Origin: Gyromitra esculenta
Taxonomy: Eukaryota > Ascomycota > Pezizomycetes > Pezizales > Discinaceae
Reading direction: 5' to 3'
NCBI GenBank assembly: GCA_038503075.1
Contig: JBCAML010000017.1
Location: 868,001-932,000 of the forward strand
DNA length: 64,000 bases
Both the position numbers and the translations under genes were made by a program. Below the pieces are notes generated by a model. That model saw only the letters and a program-made list of their open reading frames with translations. It had not been told where the DNA came from and made no database searches. Positions 1 to 13,961 of the stretch are shown here, in pieces (positions within the stretch are counted from its first letter, which is position 1; each line of letters starts with the position of its first letter).

Positions 1-1453
1 CGACTAGTTTGCTTGTTCCCGTGATGACCAACTGTTCTTCCTGGATTCCGATCTTTCCCCTCACCAAGATCCTGCCGGGTGATGGATATGGACCACGAAA
101 ACAAGACAACCTCCTGTACGTATTGTTTTCCGGTAATGTTGTATGTTTGGTACTGATGATTTGGAATTACATAGCACGTGTGGTGAATTCATGTTTAAGT
201 CCCGGATGGAGTTAGCCCGCACGAATAAGCAACTACAGAGACCATCTTAGATCACGATTCTGCTGGTTTTCGATCAATCTTTCAATTATCTCCCCTTCCG
301 AGAGCGCCTGGAGGAAACCAGAGAAAGATGGGACGGCCCTTCTCTGCTGAACCCCCACCCCCCGGGGGAGGGGCTTTGCGTGGAGCAGAAAATGTCTAGC
401 TTAAATCATAATATATCACTCGGAATTTCACCCTGCCGCTTTAACAGCAAATTCCTTCAAGGCCCTCCTATTTATCTATTTAATAGGTACGTCCTCTTGA
501 GGCCCTGATAACATCTAGTAGCGTATTCCAACAGGTCAAATGCCTCGCAATCAAGCTAAACATAATGATCAGTTTCTTCGAGTGCACACCACCAGCTTTG
601 TTTAGCCCAAATAACAGACAAAGCAATATTTGTTGTTTATGGCCGATACTCTTCTGACACCCTGGAGATAAAATCTCTTTTGTACACAAACTCTCTCTGG
701 CAGGAAGCCACTTTCAATATCAGTAGCACTTCTCTAATAGGGGTTATCGACCTAAGAAATCGTAGGCCCGTCCAGCCTTCTATAGAAGGGTCGCTGACAG
801 GGGCTCAATTCCTCCGAAGGCAAAGGAGCTAGGACAGAAATTAGTTCGGGGATCATTCAAGGGTCGATATGGGGGCTGTCTATTTGTTCTAACCCCTGCC
901 AGAAGGCGGTATATCTAAGGGGTATATAGGGGAAGAGCTAAGTGGATGAGTATCCGTGACCGTGACCGTGACCGTGACTGCAGCTGTGCGAAATGCGAAG
1001 CTATATGTAGATATAAGATCGCCGCCTTATTCGTGAACATTAATTTCCCGAAGACATCAGATGAAATCCTCGACTGTGTTGGTTGTCGTGTCACGCCACA
1101 ATTACGGGGGCCTGGGTTCTGGACTGAATAACGGGAACTATTTTAGGTCGACGGGAACAGGGTCCAGGATGCAATTCCTGTCTGACAGGAGATTCCCAGG
1201 GATCCTTGTGCTGTTTCTATCTGAGAACTATATGTATCTTGGTAAAGAAGTATCTCTAAAATCGACTCCTTTTTCTGCGTTTTCGCTTCATCGGCGATTC
1301 TAGGTAATATAGTGACTCTAAATTACAGACACTAATTGTTTTTCACAGGGACTATAACTGCCGATTCGAACCGGAGCAACTAGAGTCTAAGCCTTTTATT
1401 CAGTCTATTATTTTGAGATAAAAGTCGAAGGTAGGAAAATCTATACAATCTCT
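1..1453. other. Intergenic, no gene supported
   Basis: Open frames here are short, many lack a proper ATG, and none resembles a known family. A short hexanucleotide repeat sits near 954-978. The right end, near 1440, is the 3' flank of the neighbouring TRM82 gene. A B-box-like GGTTCGAATC occurs on the minus strand near 1360 but has no tRNA fold around it. Confidence 0.6.
954..978. repeat. (CCGTGA)n short tandem repeat
   Basis: About four head-to-tail copies of CCGTGA/CGTGAC. No coding role is apparent. Confidence 0.8.
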
Positions 1454-3069
1454 CTACTCCTCTTTTTCTACCCTACCTGTGCCCTTCCGTAATAGTCCTA
1501 TGGCATACAATAGCCCTTCGTTCAATACTTTTTCGTCACCGATAAATTCGATTTCTGCCGTCTTCTCCACGATCTTCTTGAGAGCTTCATTCCCCTCTGT
1601 AATATTTTCCCACTGGCCCATCGCATGTGCGAATTTCTCGATCGTGGGAGAACCGTCTGAATGAATTACAGATACATAAAAGGTGTTGTTGGTGGTATCG
1701 ACAGCGATATCGAGGGGGCTTCCTGAGAGAGGGAGGATCACAGAATGAGTGAGTTCCGAGTCAAGCGTGAAGACAAAAACTGTTGGAACACTCTCGAATA
1801 TCACAGCTAGTGCTTTCAACTGCGGTATCTCCCATATGCCAACCACAGTTATCTTAAATTCCTTCTCGCCGCCTGCCCTTTCCGCATCACCATGGTCGTG
1901 TTTTCCGCCTCCAACCTTTCCGCCCATGACGCTCTTAACCAGCCCCGCAACTTCCACTTTTTGCAGCACCTTCCCGCTTCTCCAATCCCACCTTAGCAGG
2001 AATTCGTCCCCACCACCAGACACGAGCTGAGTTTTGTCCCAACTCGGAACCGACAGTTTTGAGACGAAGGCCTTATGCCCTAGGCAAAACATTTCAATGA
2101 CGAAGCCCTGCGGATAACGCGAGACGCGGATATGTTCATCCCTGTCTGCGGTAAGCACATACGTCCTGTCCTTCCCGCTCTCGCATGGAAGGGTGACAGC
2201 TAGGATATCGACAAGCATGGAAACATGGCCGAGCAAGAGCTGGGCAGTGAATGGAAAGTCGTGGGATATCTCAGTGCGTTTTCGTTTGGCTTCAGCGAGG
2301 CGATCGCGCTCTTCCTTAGCTAGCTGAGCGGCAGTAGGTTTTTCTCTGGGTTGCGGCTTGGTCTGAATTTGGGCGATTTCCGAGAGCGGAGGGAGGAGGG
2401 GGAGAGCGTAAACATCGCCGAATTTATCAGCAAGGAGAATGGTTGAATCCGAGTCTGTCATGGAGATTCCACAGGGGCGTTTCGGCATTGCGCTATACAC
2501 ATAATCTCAAGTCAGCTTAAACTCATCGTTTGTCTCTCTGCTTGATGAGCATTCTGAAGACTAGAAAATGTTTAGGCATACCGTTCGCTCAATACCTTAA
2601 AGCCTTCATCCTCCGTACATTTGAGTACTCTAATCGTTTTGTCCTCGTTCGTCACTACCACCAAATACTCACCCTCTTTTACACTCAACAGCTTCGTGAT
2701 GCTATTTCTTCCATTCTCTCCCTCTCTCCTTGGCGCGCCCACACCCAACATCGAACTTCTGATAGGCTCTGCTCTTTCCTCACCAACTTTGCGCTTCTTA
2801 CCTGGCGATCCTTCTCTAACCCCATTCCCCTCTTCGACTGCTGGTGTACTCGTTCCCTCATCCTCTTCACTCTGTTCTTTAGACACGACGACCCCTTTAG
2901 CCTTATTTTGGCTCTTCTTGCTCAGTGCTTGAACCGGTAGCTGCGGCGCCGTCCACTCCATAACGAAGCCACCGGTGCTACCGTTGAAGCATTGGACGGA
3001 GCCACCGACGCCAGCGAAGAAACGGTTAGCGGAAGGACAGAAGTGGAGACGCTGAATCGGATGTCGCAT
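1454..3069 (-). CDS. TRM82: tRNA (guanine-N7) methyltransferase non-catalytic WD40 subunit Trm82 (WDR4 family)
   Basis: Two exons, 3069-2582 and 2492-1454, joined over an 89-bp GT-AG intron (donor GTATGC, acceptor TATAG); 508 aa. Exon 1 carries the first WD repeat with an inserted low-complexity acidic and basic linker. Exon 2 carries the diagnostic block TADRDEHIRVSRYPQGFVIE followed by LGHKAFVSKL and a GGGDEFLLRWDW blade, which is the conserved Trm82/WDR4 surface. In the family, Trm82 is a nuclear beta-propeller that stabilises the Trm8 methyltransferase making m7G46 in tRNA. The ATG was chosen because the MRHPIQRLHFCPSANRF start gives a first propeller strand. The 5' end faces the 3' end of the SUN gene. 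The family call is firm; the linker at residues about 50-110 is poorly conserved. Confidence 0.93.
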
Positions 3070-3821
3070 CTTGGGGTGTGGTTGCAGGGCTGGGATGGCT
3101 CTGACTCTGGTGGGGTGAATTGTAGAGGTTTAAAGTTTTCTTGAGCCTCACTATCTGCCAAGGACTGATGTGCTAGTCTCCATGAGGAGCAATGGGTCAA
3201 TGATCTATGAATCAAGGAATATTCCTTAAATGCGAAATATGTCATAATCATTGCGTGTTTAGAAACAGTGCCATAGCATATGCATTTGCTCTTCCGTAAT
3301 GCAGTATTTTCTTCTGAATTTCCCAGGAGAGGACCTATTGGAGTAGAGAAGGACAGAAGGCAAAAAAAAGAGGCAAATGAGTGGTAAAAATACAGGAAAG
3401 AATTAGAATATTAACAGTCCTGTGACAACACAGACGAAAATATGTGCTCTTCCCTAGAACTAATTGAAAACCCCGTAGTAAATAGTGAGCCTAATATTTG
3501 ATGTCGCCTCCCCGAAAAGAGTACCGAGAAAAGGAAAAAAAAACTAATTAACTCCAACCATCTGCGTTTTGACACCCCGAAAGGAAAAAATGAGAAAGAG
3601 GGAGGGAGGGAACCTTCTTGAGCAGTTAAATGCGAACTCAAAGAGCTCAGACAACAAAGTACAATCCCTTTGGCACATAAATAAGATATGAAACAGGAAT
3701 AAGAGGTCAAAGGAAAATACCAACTCCCCCGAGCCAACCTAAATATGAATTCCACATCAACGAAGCATTTGTATTCATCACAATCTATACGCAATCCATT
3801 GCTTCGACTTCCTTAGCCTCT
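3070..3821. other. Intergenic between the SUN gene 3' end and TRM82 start
   Basis: Holds the TRM82 upstream region (right after 3069) and the 3' untranslated region of the SUN gene. Purine-rich tracts near 3520-3610. No ORF with a recognisable product. Confidence 0.6.
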
Positions 3822-6517
3822 TCAAAGCTTTGTTCCTTCTCCAATACTAGACTCCTGATAAACTTTTGGCGGGTTAATCGGCGTTCCATGCACCTTAACC
3901 TGGTACACACACGTAAATGTTGGATGCCCCCAATTACTCAAGATCCTAAAAATTACTGTGGTTGCTGTAATATTGAGATTCGTAAAATCGACCTCTAGCT
4001 GGTGTGTCTGGATCCTTGGTGCTCCACGCTTGATATCGTATTTGAATGCCGCCAACTTGACAAAGTTGTTGAAGACGTCCCCAGATGGCCCTTCCGGAGA
4101 ATCTAGTGATTCACGATCCCACAACCTTCCAGGTCCCCATATGTGTTCTCCTGATGCTGCTGACGCAACGTGCTCTACCCTATCCCTCTCATCATTATCA
4201 TCGAAACGTGCCCAGAACTCAATATGACGCGGTGCGGAGGAAATGTCAATAGCAAGCTGCGGAGAGACGTGTTCGACGGAGACGTGGGTAATGAAGATCG
4301 GTTTTGCGAGGCGAATACCGATGGAGCCATTGTCGCCAGCGAAGGGCCAACATTGACCGACGTCCTTGGTGGGTGTAATAGCAGCAGCTGGTTGGGGGTA
4401 GAGCCCCATGGCGCCGCCGAAGAACCAGTAGAGCCATTTGTCTTTCGTCGAGGTATAATCATAAGAAGGAGATGTAATGAATGGTGAAATCATTCCGCCG
4501 ATGAGTTGGGATGCATAATCGGCATGCTGATCTGCTGGCTCCGAAAGCGGAGCAGTGTACCCGACCTCCCTATTCTGCGGGTTTCTTTTGATGTATTTTT
4601 TGGCGGTGTTAGTTGCTTCAGTTCTGACTTGAGGTAATAAGGTTTTTGCCTTATACGCTTCGAATTCCTTGATTTTTTGGTCAATCAGGAGTTTGACTGT
4701 TCCGTGGCTAAGGACGACGCCGCCCTTTTTGTCGAGGCTCAGACCTGTGTGTTGATCAATGAGATTCTCTAGCTCCAGCTTGTTTTGCCTCAGGAAAGCA
4801 TCCCAGCCGGGAATTGTGACTGCGCCTCCGGCGTTTTCTGTGTTTGTATCACTAACGATGGTTGATGCTTTTTTCCTTATAACTTCTTCAAGGATAGTTT
4901 CGAACGAATCTAGTAACTTGTAGCTCCCGTCATCTAGCTGTGTCGCAACGATCTTACCCGGGAGGTTACGAGTGAAATCGTTCATTTGTCTCCGAAGAGT
5001 TGCCAGCTCCTCCGAGACCGTGGCCTGATTCGCCCCCATCATCTCCTGCAACTCTTTCAACCTTTCAAGCTCTTTATTGTAGGCCTCTAGCTGGGAATTT
5101 GTTATTGTATTCTGCGCCTTGGCATACTCAATTGACCCCAGAAGCGTGCTGACCTCACCCTTAATCATATCAGTATACCCGTTTTCGAATTTGCTGTAGT
5201 AAATGCCCCAGTTGCCAATCTCCTTCTCCACAAAATGCATACGTGTGCGGATCTCGTCAAAATCTTTTGGGGGCTCCACTGGAGGTATATAAGTGAATGG
5301 TGAAGACCTTAGGTTCCGAACATCTACACCGAAGTAGCGGTTAAGTGACCATATCCAAAAGTTGGTGGCAAAAACGAGCAGGAGGAGGGCGACGCTGACA
5401 CTCCGTGCGGTGGAACCAAGCCAAGAGTTCCAGTGCCAAAACGCCCAATCTAAACTCCATTCAGGAGGTGCTTCTTCTTCCTCTAGTTCTAGATCCTCGT
5501 CCACGATTGGGTTTCTCTTGGCTGTGTTATTAGACATCGGTCTGTTCTCATCATCCATTTTGGCCCTAGCTGGGGTATCTGTCTCCACGCGCGGGGGGTC
5601 TGATGCCGGTGGGAGGTTTATGCCCGGCGGGGGCTGAGGCTCATCGCCTGCACCTCCCCTTAGAGAATTTTCAAGCCAGACATCTTCAACGGAATCATCT
5701 TCGTCTGTCGATGAAAGATCGTCCACATCAGAGATATCGTCCGCGTCGTCCACGTCGTCAGGTAAATCTGCCAAATTTTGTGTGAATTTTCGACCAAGAA
5801 CAATTCCAACATCGTCTTCAGAGGCATAAGAACGGCTCACGCCTAGTGTAGTGTCAAAGCTAACAGAATACGAATGATCCGAGACTTCTAGAAAAATAGA
5901 TAATTGTTAGAAATCGGTTTTTGAATGAGATGTCGGTAGAAGCTAGCGAAAAGAAGCCAAGAGGAAAGTAAGAGATACGTATGTGAGTGGAAGCGACAAT
6001 TCCAGCCAAATAAGAGATCCCAGAACATGAGCTTACCAGATTGTAACTTTGGGCTTCCTCTGCGGGGGGGCGGGGGCATGGAGTTGGATATGGCAATTGG
6101 TCCTTCGCTCGCAACACTGTGACTTCTTAGCAATTCAGCCTTCTTTTGCGCCAAAACTCTTTCTGTGAGATCTAACTCCTTCTGAAGGGTTTTGCCAGGA
6201 GCAGCCTTGCTAGGGTCTGACCTTCTATGATCCTCCGGTTCTTTCGTGCCTTGTTCCCGCGATATCCTCTCCCTCTCTAGTTGTTCTGCTCTCATCCTCG
6301 CGTTCGATGCGTCTTGCTGTTGCTTTAGCGCGACCGACAAAGGGACTTTCGTTTCGGCTAACTGCGGTGGTTTGGGCATGTTGCTGAATTTGGAGCCATA
6401 GGAATAGTTGTTTTTGGTAGCGACATAAGGTAACTCTCTATCACCAACAGACTTTCGGTTTCCTCCAGATCGCCTCCGATTAACGGAAGGCGGTGTTGCG
6501 GTAAACATACTTGACAT
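3822..6517 (-). CDS. SUN-domain protein of the inner nuclear membrane (Sad1/UNC-84 family)
   Basis: Exon 1 is 6517-6037 and exon 2 is 5887-3822, separated by a 149-bp intron whose split codon gives Glu; 848 aa. The N-terminal ~300 residues are polar, with a coiled/charged stretch (QQQDASNARMRAEQLERER) and acidic runs, fitting a nucleoplasmic tail. A single membrane span lies near residues 322-342 (SVALLLLVFATNFWIW). Next comes a coiled-coil lumenal region, and the C-terminal ~200 residues are the SUN fold (CWPFAGDNGSIGIRL, THVSVEHV, RHIEFWARF, TCVYQVKVHG). In the family, SUN proteins bind KASH proteins across the perinuclear space and tether nuclei or the spindle pole body, as S. pombe Sad1 does. 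The in-frame GTG at the start of the long exon is not the real start; splicing to exon 1 supplies an ATG. Confidence 0.92.
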
Positions 6518-7948
6518 GGCAAGTTAGTATTGTAGTAGAAACCAGCCCAGGGAATGGGTGTCCAGCGGATTATGGCGGGGGTGGGGGCAGATAGGAAAAG
6601 TCTAAGACTAACCGGTGGAAAAAATAGTAGGTTTCCAAGAAAACTAGGGAGATGGGGTTTAAGATAAATGGCACGAAGGAGGAGGAGAGTCTAATCCGAC
6701 GCGTTCTAGAGGGGATGTAGTGAACAGTACAAGTAGCAGTAGCAGGTTGATTGTGTTTCTTTGTTGGAAACGAGGAAGGTAACAAGAAGCAGCAGACTAT
6801 CGGGGCATTGTCCTAGTTTGCAGGCGATGGAGTGGATGGAGGGGTGGATGTGGTGGATGTGGTGGAGACTTCCTTTGGGGGGTGCGAGATGAATAAGTGA
6901 TGGAGGCGGCCAATTAGGGTGATGCGATGGGAGATGGAATCGCTGGTAAGGAAGGTGGTTGGACGGAGAGAATTAGTGGGTGATGTGTGGGTGTATGTGT
7001 GCGCGTATGTTTCGGGACAGATGCTGCGATGCGATGGGTGTGTTGTTGGTGTGGTGCGGTCGTTGTTTCCCTTCAATGATTCTTTGACGTCGAAGAAGGA
7101 AGAAGGAAACACGATAAAAGACAAATCACGAGAAGACGTGGACCTGCGTTGTCCGCCAAGCCACACACTCGCTGTCGTTGCAGCCGCTCGCCAGATCGGG
7201 GCAGGCGTGGAAACAGGCGCTTATCTTGGCTGGCCCTACGACAGGAAGCGATCACCAAGACAGGGAAGAGATTCCGGAAAAGTGTGTGCTGGTCTCTTGG
7301 GTCTTCCTATGTCAACCGAACAAAGGATTCTCCTTTCCGCAAAGAACGAAAGCAGAAGAGGAAACGCCCAAATAAATCCACAATGCCCTTTTCAGTTTTC
7401 TCAACTAGACAAAGAGCTGCTGTGTTCCTCAGCATACTGATAGTAAGTTCCCCCCAGCTGTCTGTATCATCTCTCCCATCCCCCATCCCTCCCCGAGAAC
7501 CAGCAACATCCCCAGACCGTTTTCTCTCGTTGTAGCTATAGTTTACAGGGTGCTACTGCGTGTATTTTGGCTCCACTATACAACACCCGCATGCGCTTAA
7601 CCCCTCCCCCACTACGATGATGATGATGATGATGATTCTCTGCAACGGCTGGTGCTACCAACCGTCATCCTCCTGATCGTCCTATCCAATCCCCCCATCT
7701 CACACCCCTAGTCCTCGCCCTTCATCCCCTCATCCCCTCATCCATCCTCCACCTCCCCTCTTTAAACCGCCGCTAGATATATAATATAGCCTTTGTACTC
7801 TGACACACCCTCTTTCATATATATTTCAATTGTCTCTGACCTCATCCAGATTGCCTTTGTTGTCGCTCGTCAAGTCTACCCTCCCTCTTTTTCATCATCG
7901 TCTGAATCGCCCTCTGGATTGTCATCGTCATCATCACTCGCACGCAAA
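6518..7948. promoter_or_regulatory. Divergent upstream region between the SUN gene and the epimerase gene
   Basis: About 1.4 kb with no supported gene. It must contain the SUN promoter on the left and the epimerase promoter on the right. Just before the epimerase ATG are a TATA-like AT run (7773-7789) and a pyrimidine-rich leader (about 7680-7940), a common fungal start-site context. A (GAT)n microsatellite is at 7616-7636. The 173-aa plus-strand frame at 6919-7440 looks like translated leader DNA. Confidence 0.55.
7616..7636. repeat. (GAT)n microsatellite
   Basis: Seven GAT units upstream of the epimerase gene. Confidence 0.9.
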
Positions 7949-9419
<1,471 letters not shown>

Positions 9420-10530
9420 ATACAAAAGGGATGTGGGAGCGGTGTTTTTTTTCTTTCGCTGAGGATTTGGACTCATCATTGTCAGATTTTGGGAGGAGAT
9501 ACCATTACCATTAGACGTTGAGCGTGTTTTTGTGTGGGAATATAAATATATGGCGCGGTGCAGGTTCTTGCACCGTTGCTACAATAAAATATATACTTAA
9601 TATTTCTATGTGTCTGCAACCTTAAGGGTTGTATTTTGGATCGATGGAGCAATCAGGAGGGAAAAAGGGGAGAAGCTATGAAATATCACTTATATTGCCT
9701 GGGCACTACGATCCTTCCCGGGGATGGTTGCGAGTTGCGGTATTAACCGTTATCGATAGGGGAGGAATGCCCCCCTTGAATTTACCCCACCGATTCTCGC
9801 ATGAACAGGCACCACCTTAGGCAGCAGCAGCGATCGAGCGTTTCGCCCCTCTTAGGGATAATATGCTTGGAAGCAGCCTGGAGATATCGTGTAAACTCGG
9901 AAGTAACGAATGGCCGAGGTGAGACGGAAAGACAGTTGGGTATTGCTACCGGCCGAGTAGACAAGGCTGCACATACGGTTTGGGTTGAGCTAGATTTTAT
10001 CTGCAGGTGGAAGCTTGTGGTTCGCACCTCCATGTATTACAATTGTACATGTATCTTCCAGCCCAACTCCGTTCGTTATTTCCGAGCCTCTCGCGCGAAT
10101 ATACGATGGGTACGTACTACGTGTATTTACCTACGTGTGGTAGCTGGACAAGAAGTACGTATTCGAGGCTCCTGTTGGCTGTTTTGAGTAGCAGTTGATC
10201 CAGGGATCAGTACTACCATGCTAGTAGAGCACACATTAGTATGTACTACATGCACGTACCTGATTGCTATACCGCTGACAAATATTCCCACAATTCCGTC
10301 ATTGCCCCACTTCGTTCGGCATTCGGCGATGATAGGCTTGAAAATACGAACATGCGTCGGAATTAGTGAATTAAGCAATTGAGATGTCCCCGCGCTCTGC
10401 TGCCTCATACATACTGCGTTTCCGTCCTCTGCGTATATTAACTACATTTACTTCCTGGCCAGCATTCATCTCGTGTCCCCCATCTTCAAATATACACCAA
10501 GAATCAAGCATCAAGTTCAATAATAGAGCC
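9420..10530. other. Intergenic, epimerase 3' flank and oxidoreductase promoter
   Basis: Two AATAAA-like motifs lie about 160-170 bp after the epimerase stop, near 9580. No gene is supported. An in-frame ATG at 10384 upstream of the oxidoreductase start could extend that protein. Confidence 0.55.
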
Positions 10531-11780
10531 ATGTCTTCAGCTATTCCTAAGACTCAGACTGCTGTCCAAATTGAAGCGTACGGTGGAGTTGAAGTCGTCA
10601 AGGTTAACCACGATGTTCCAGTTCCAGAGATTAAGCCAACTCAAGTTTTGGTGAAAAATGAATATGCAGGGATCAACTTCATCGATACCGTATGTCTCAT
10701 TCCCTTTCCATGCTCATTTCCCGTTTCATCTCTACCAAAATATATTACTCGAGACGATGCATTAGAAGGGCTTCATAATATTTGGCGGCTAACCAAACAG
10801 TTCCATATCTAGTATTTCCGCACTGGCCTTTACAAGGCCCCAAAGTTTCCCTACACTCTCGGCCGTGAAGCTGAAGGTCGTGTCGCCGCTGTTGGATCTT
10901 CTGTAACCGGCTACAAAGTTGGTGATAGAGTAGCATTCATAGGCCCCGATTCCCAAGCTGAATATACAGCCATTGAGCCATTGCATGTTACCCACGTGCC
11001 CGATGAAATTGAGCCAGGAGTGGCTGCTGCAAGTATGATACAGGGGCTTACAGCACTCACGATGGTGAGGGAGAGTTATGCAGTTCAGAAGGTATTCTCT
11101 AGCTCAAACGGCGGAAGATGAGATGGAGAGGGGGGGCTGATTGTGGTGCTGGTTTTAGGGTGATTATATCCTCATCCATGCCGCGGCCGGCGGAGTAGGG
11201 CTTTGGCTTTGCCAGCTTCTTCACGCTATCGGAGCACACGCTATCGCGACGGCATCCACAGATGATAAACTGCAGTTATCAAAAGAGAACGGCGCAGAGT
11301 ATCTCATCAACTACACTACCGCAGACTGGGTTTCCCGGGTTCTAGAGATTACCGAGGGGAAGGGCGTAGCGGCGGTTTTCGACGGTGTGGGCGCTAGCAC
11401 TTTTGATGGCGATATTGAAGTTGTGGCGAGAAAGGGAACGTTGGTGAGTTATGGGAATGCTAGCGGTGCAGTGCCGCCGTTCACAATCGCGAGGCTAGCA
11501 CCGAAGAATTTGAAAATTTTGAGGCCGCAGGTGATGGCGTACATAGGTAAGAAGCCTTTCCTTCTTTTTTAATTCGTGAGGTATAGGTGGAATACTAATT
11601 CAAGTGTATATAGCGACGAGAGAGGAGTTCGAGCACTATTCTGGAGAGATTCTAAGCCTGATTGCTGACGGCAAGGTCAGCGTCAAGATCCATGAGATAT
11701 ATCCATTGGCGGATGTTGCCCGTGCACAGAGGGACATCGAAAGCAGGAAAACAACTGGGAAATTGATCTTGAAAATCTAG
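10531..11780 (+). CDS. NADPH quinone oxidoreductase, zeta-crystallin/ZTA1 type (MDR superfamily)
   Basis: Four exons: 10531-10689, 10813-11091, 11159-11546, 11614-11780; 330 aa. It is a zinc-free medium-chain dehydrogenase/reductase. The N-terminal catalytic half has NEYAGINFIDTYFRTGLYK and LGREAEGRVAAVG. The cofactor half has DYILIHAAAGGVGLWLCQ, and the end reads KTTGKLILKI. By family it is an NADPH-dependent quinone or enal reductase in oxidative-stress defence; the substrate cannot be read from sequence. An in-frame ATG 147 bp upstream (10384) would add 49 residues rich in Arg and hydroxyl residues (MSPRSAASYILRFRPLRIL), resembling a mitochondrial presequence. I chose the inner ATG because homology starts just after it. 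All junctions are GT-AG and close in phase. Confidence 0.93.
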
Positions 11781-12846
11781 AGTGTAGTATATACCTAGTG
11801 ATGGCTTGTGAAAATAATATAATTTGATCGCGGCCTTCGTCCCACAATATATTCCGCTTTTTCTCTTTTCATACTGATAATTGGTTGATATTTTGGTGCA
11901 CAGAATTGGCAGCTATGTAGCCACCCTATTAGTATGGGGTGTCTCGTGGAAGTTCACAGTATAATATACAGGATTCTCGTAGGATAACTTAGATTGCTGC
12001 CAGGATCTGGCGGTCGACATCTGAAACGAATGATGGGTTACAAAACTCCGAGATTACTGGATTATATGGCTTCGGTGCCCAAGAACCGGCAGAATATTTG
12101 GACAGAGTGTATTTACTGGGGAGTTTCTTCGTGGGCTTCACAATTGATAGTAGGTAGCTCATATACATGTATATATACAATCAGGCCCATGCTAGGACGT
12201 CTGTACGAAACTCTAGGCCAAATGATATATCTAACCGGGAGTATCTAAGACAAAGCCCAGCATACTTCTTCTCTTGCATACTTCGCTCGCTTGAAATTAT
12301 AATTCCTTCCTTTCCGTTGCAATGGGGTGATATAGGGCTAAAAGTCTTTGGTACTTAAGCTTCACCCCCGCTTCGTGATACCTCCCAGACGCCCTTATAG
12401 GGAAGCATCCGTCGCGATACGCCTCGCTCCTCACCCCCCACCCTTTGCCTTATGACACTCAAGGGCCCCATTCTCCTGTCTATTCTTTTATACAGACCAG
12501 GCTTCTCTCTTCATTTACAATTTCGGTTACACCCCTCTTCACCTCCGTTTACTAGTGCGCGCCTCCACCTCACACTCCTTTTGTGATTGGTGTGCCAACA
12601 GGCTACTCAGGCTGCCAATAGCATTCTACTAATTATACTGTATTTCGCCCATCGGTTCCCATACGCCACTGGTACTTGTTACTGTCGGGTTTATGGTTTT
12701 TCTTTTTTCTTTTTAGGAAGATTTGGAGAGTAGGGTTTTGTTCACGCTATAACTTCTGTTGCATGCGATATTCTTGTACCCAATAAAAACAATAAATCGA
12801 CGATTTAACAAAAAAAACCTAAAACAAAGCCCCAAGAACAACTACC
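11781..12846. other. Intergenic between convergent oxidoreductase and IPK genes
   Basis: The 3' flanks of two convergent genes. A/T-rich stretches and CT-rich segments, but no supported coding frame or repeat. Confidence 0.6.
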
Positions 12847-13961
12847 TCAGTTCCCAGCAAGCTCCGTAAATAGCTTCTCAACACTCCTGACACCACGCAA
12901 TGCGTTCTCGTCTGGTCCTTCACCCGGAGTCCAGGTCGCGTGAGCAAAATCAATCAGCTTTAAATCCTCAATCTTCTTCACCTTTTTCTCTTCCCCTTCG
13001 TCATCTTCGTCATCTTCCTCCTCTGGTGTTTTTGCCGGCTTCTTTGCGTTTTCAGCTTCTTCAGCTAGAGCCTCGTCTAGAGCCGCACCGTCACCCTCGT
13101 AGACGAATAACAGAGACGCCGAATACATCCTGCTCTCCTCTGCCTCTAGCACGGCCCTGATCTCCGTGATTTTTTCTTGGAACCTCTTCAAGAGTATCTT
13201 CACCTGCACAGGTGTGATGTCAGAGTCGAAAAACTCCTTCACCCCATCGATCACGTTTTCCGCGGTGAATGTGCGACCAAAGTGTTTATCGTACACCTTA
13301 TAAGATCCCTCCTTCTTCCACACCCGCATCCCAGCGATCCTCATCCCTAAGGAACCACTCGTCGACTTGTTCGCAGTATCATCGAGTCTATCCCTTTTTG
13401 CCTGTGGAGCCTCATTGTCCCAGAGCCGAGCGCCCAGTTTGATGTCTAACACGCAAGGTTCTTTGAAACCGTAAGTGGAATTGGAGAGGACGATAGAGGT
13501 GGTGCGGTTGCTGGCAGCTATTGCAGCTGAAGAAGCTCCTGGGAGAGCATCGGTACTTTCGAGCGTGCCGAGAAAGGTTGGTGCCCATTTCGCGAAACCG
13601 GGATGGGTAGCAATGGACTCGTAGAAGGTGACTTCATGAGTGGTGCAAGGCTTGATAATCAAGGCGCCAGATAAGTCGGAGAGAACACCATCGCTGGAGT
13701 CGGACATGATGTGAGAAGATTATTCTGGATGAAACAGATTGTTCCGAGGGACTTCATAGTGGGGGTAGTGGGGTAGGAAGTGTGCGAGATGAGGTTGAAG
13801 ATAGTGATGAGCCGATAGCCTTTGGGGCTAGATGATCGGCCCAAATATCGATGGGGAGGAGAGCGGACAAATCAAAGATGAGGGGAGACAACTTACTGTC
13901 CAGCAGCAGCCAGATCGAAGGCCTTGAGATCAGAAGCTTTGAGCCTAGAAGCAACAGACAT
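12847..13961 (-). CDS. Inositol polyphosphate multikinase (Arg82/IPK family)
   Basis: Exon 1, 13961-13897, encodes 21 residues; after a 203-bp intron, exon 2 is 13693-12847; 303 aa. The join produces DLAAAGHDGVLSDLSGALIIKP, the fungal IPK N-terminal signature, which fixes the acceptor at CCAG|C rather than an upstream AG. The IPK hallmark PxxxDxKxG is present as PCVLDIKLG (residues about 101-109). A SLGMRIAGMRVW block follows, and the metal/ATP-binding LIDFAHATW comes near the C-terminus. An acidic, Lys-rich insert (EEEDDEDDEGEEKK) precedes that motif. In the family the enzyme makes IP4/IP5 from IP3 in the nucleus, feeding inositol pyrophosphate and transcriptional signalling. It is divergent from ARB1, about 0.7 kb away. 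Confidence 0.93.

Noticed and set aside
1340..1385. tRNA B-box-like GGTTCGAATC on the minus strand
   Set aside because: No A-box, anticodon arm or acceptor stem can be folded around it.
5838..5840. GTG start for the SUN-domain long frame
   Set aside because: Splicing to an upstream exon at 6517-6037 supplies an ATG and keeps the phase.
6919..7440. 173-codon frame in the SUN/epimerase divergent region
   Set aside because: Low-complexity start (repeated Val/Gly from GTGGT runs), no homology recognised, sits where promoters and leader should be.
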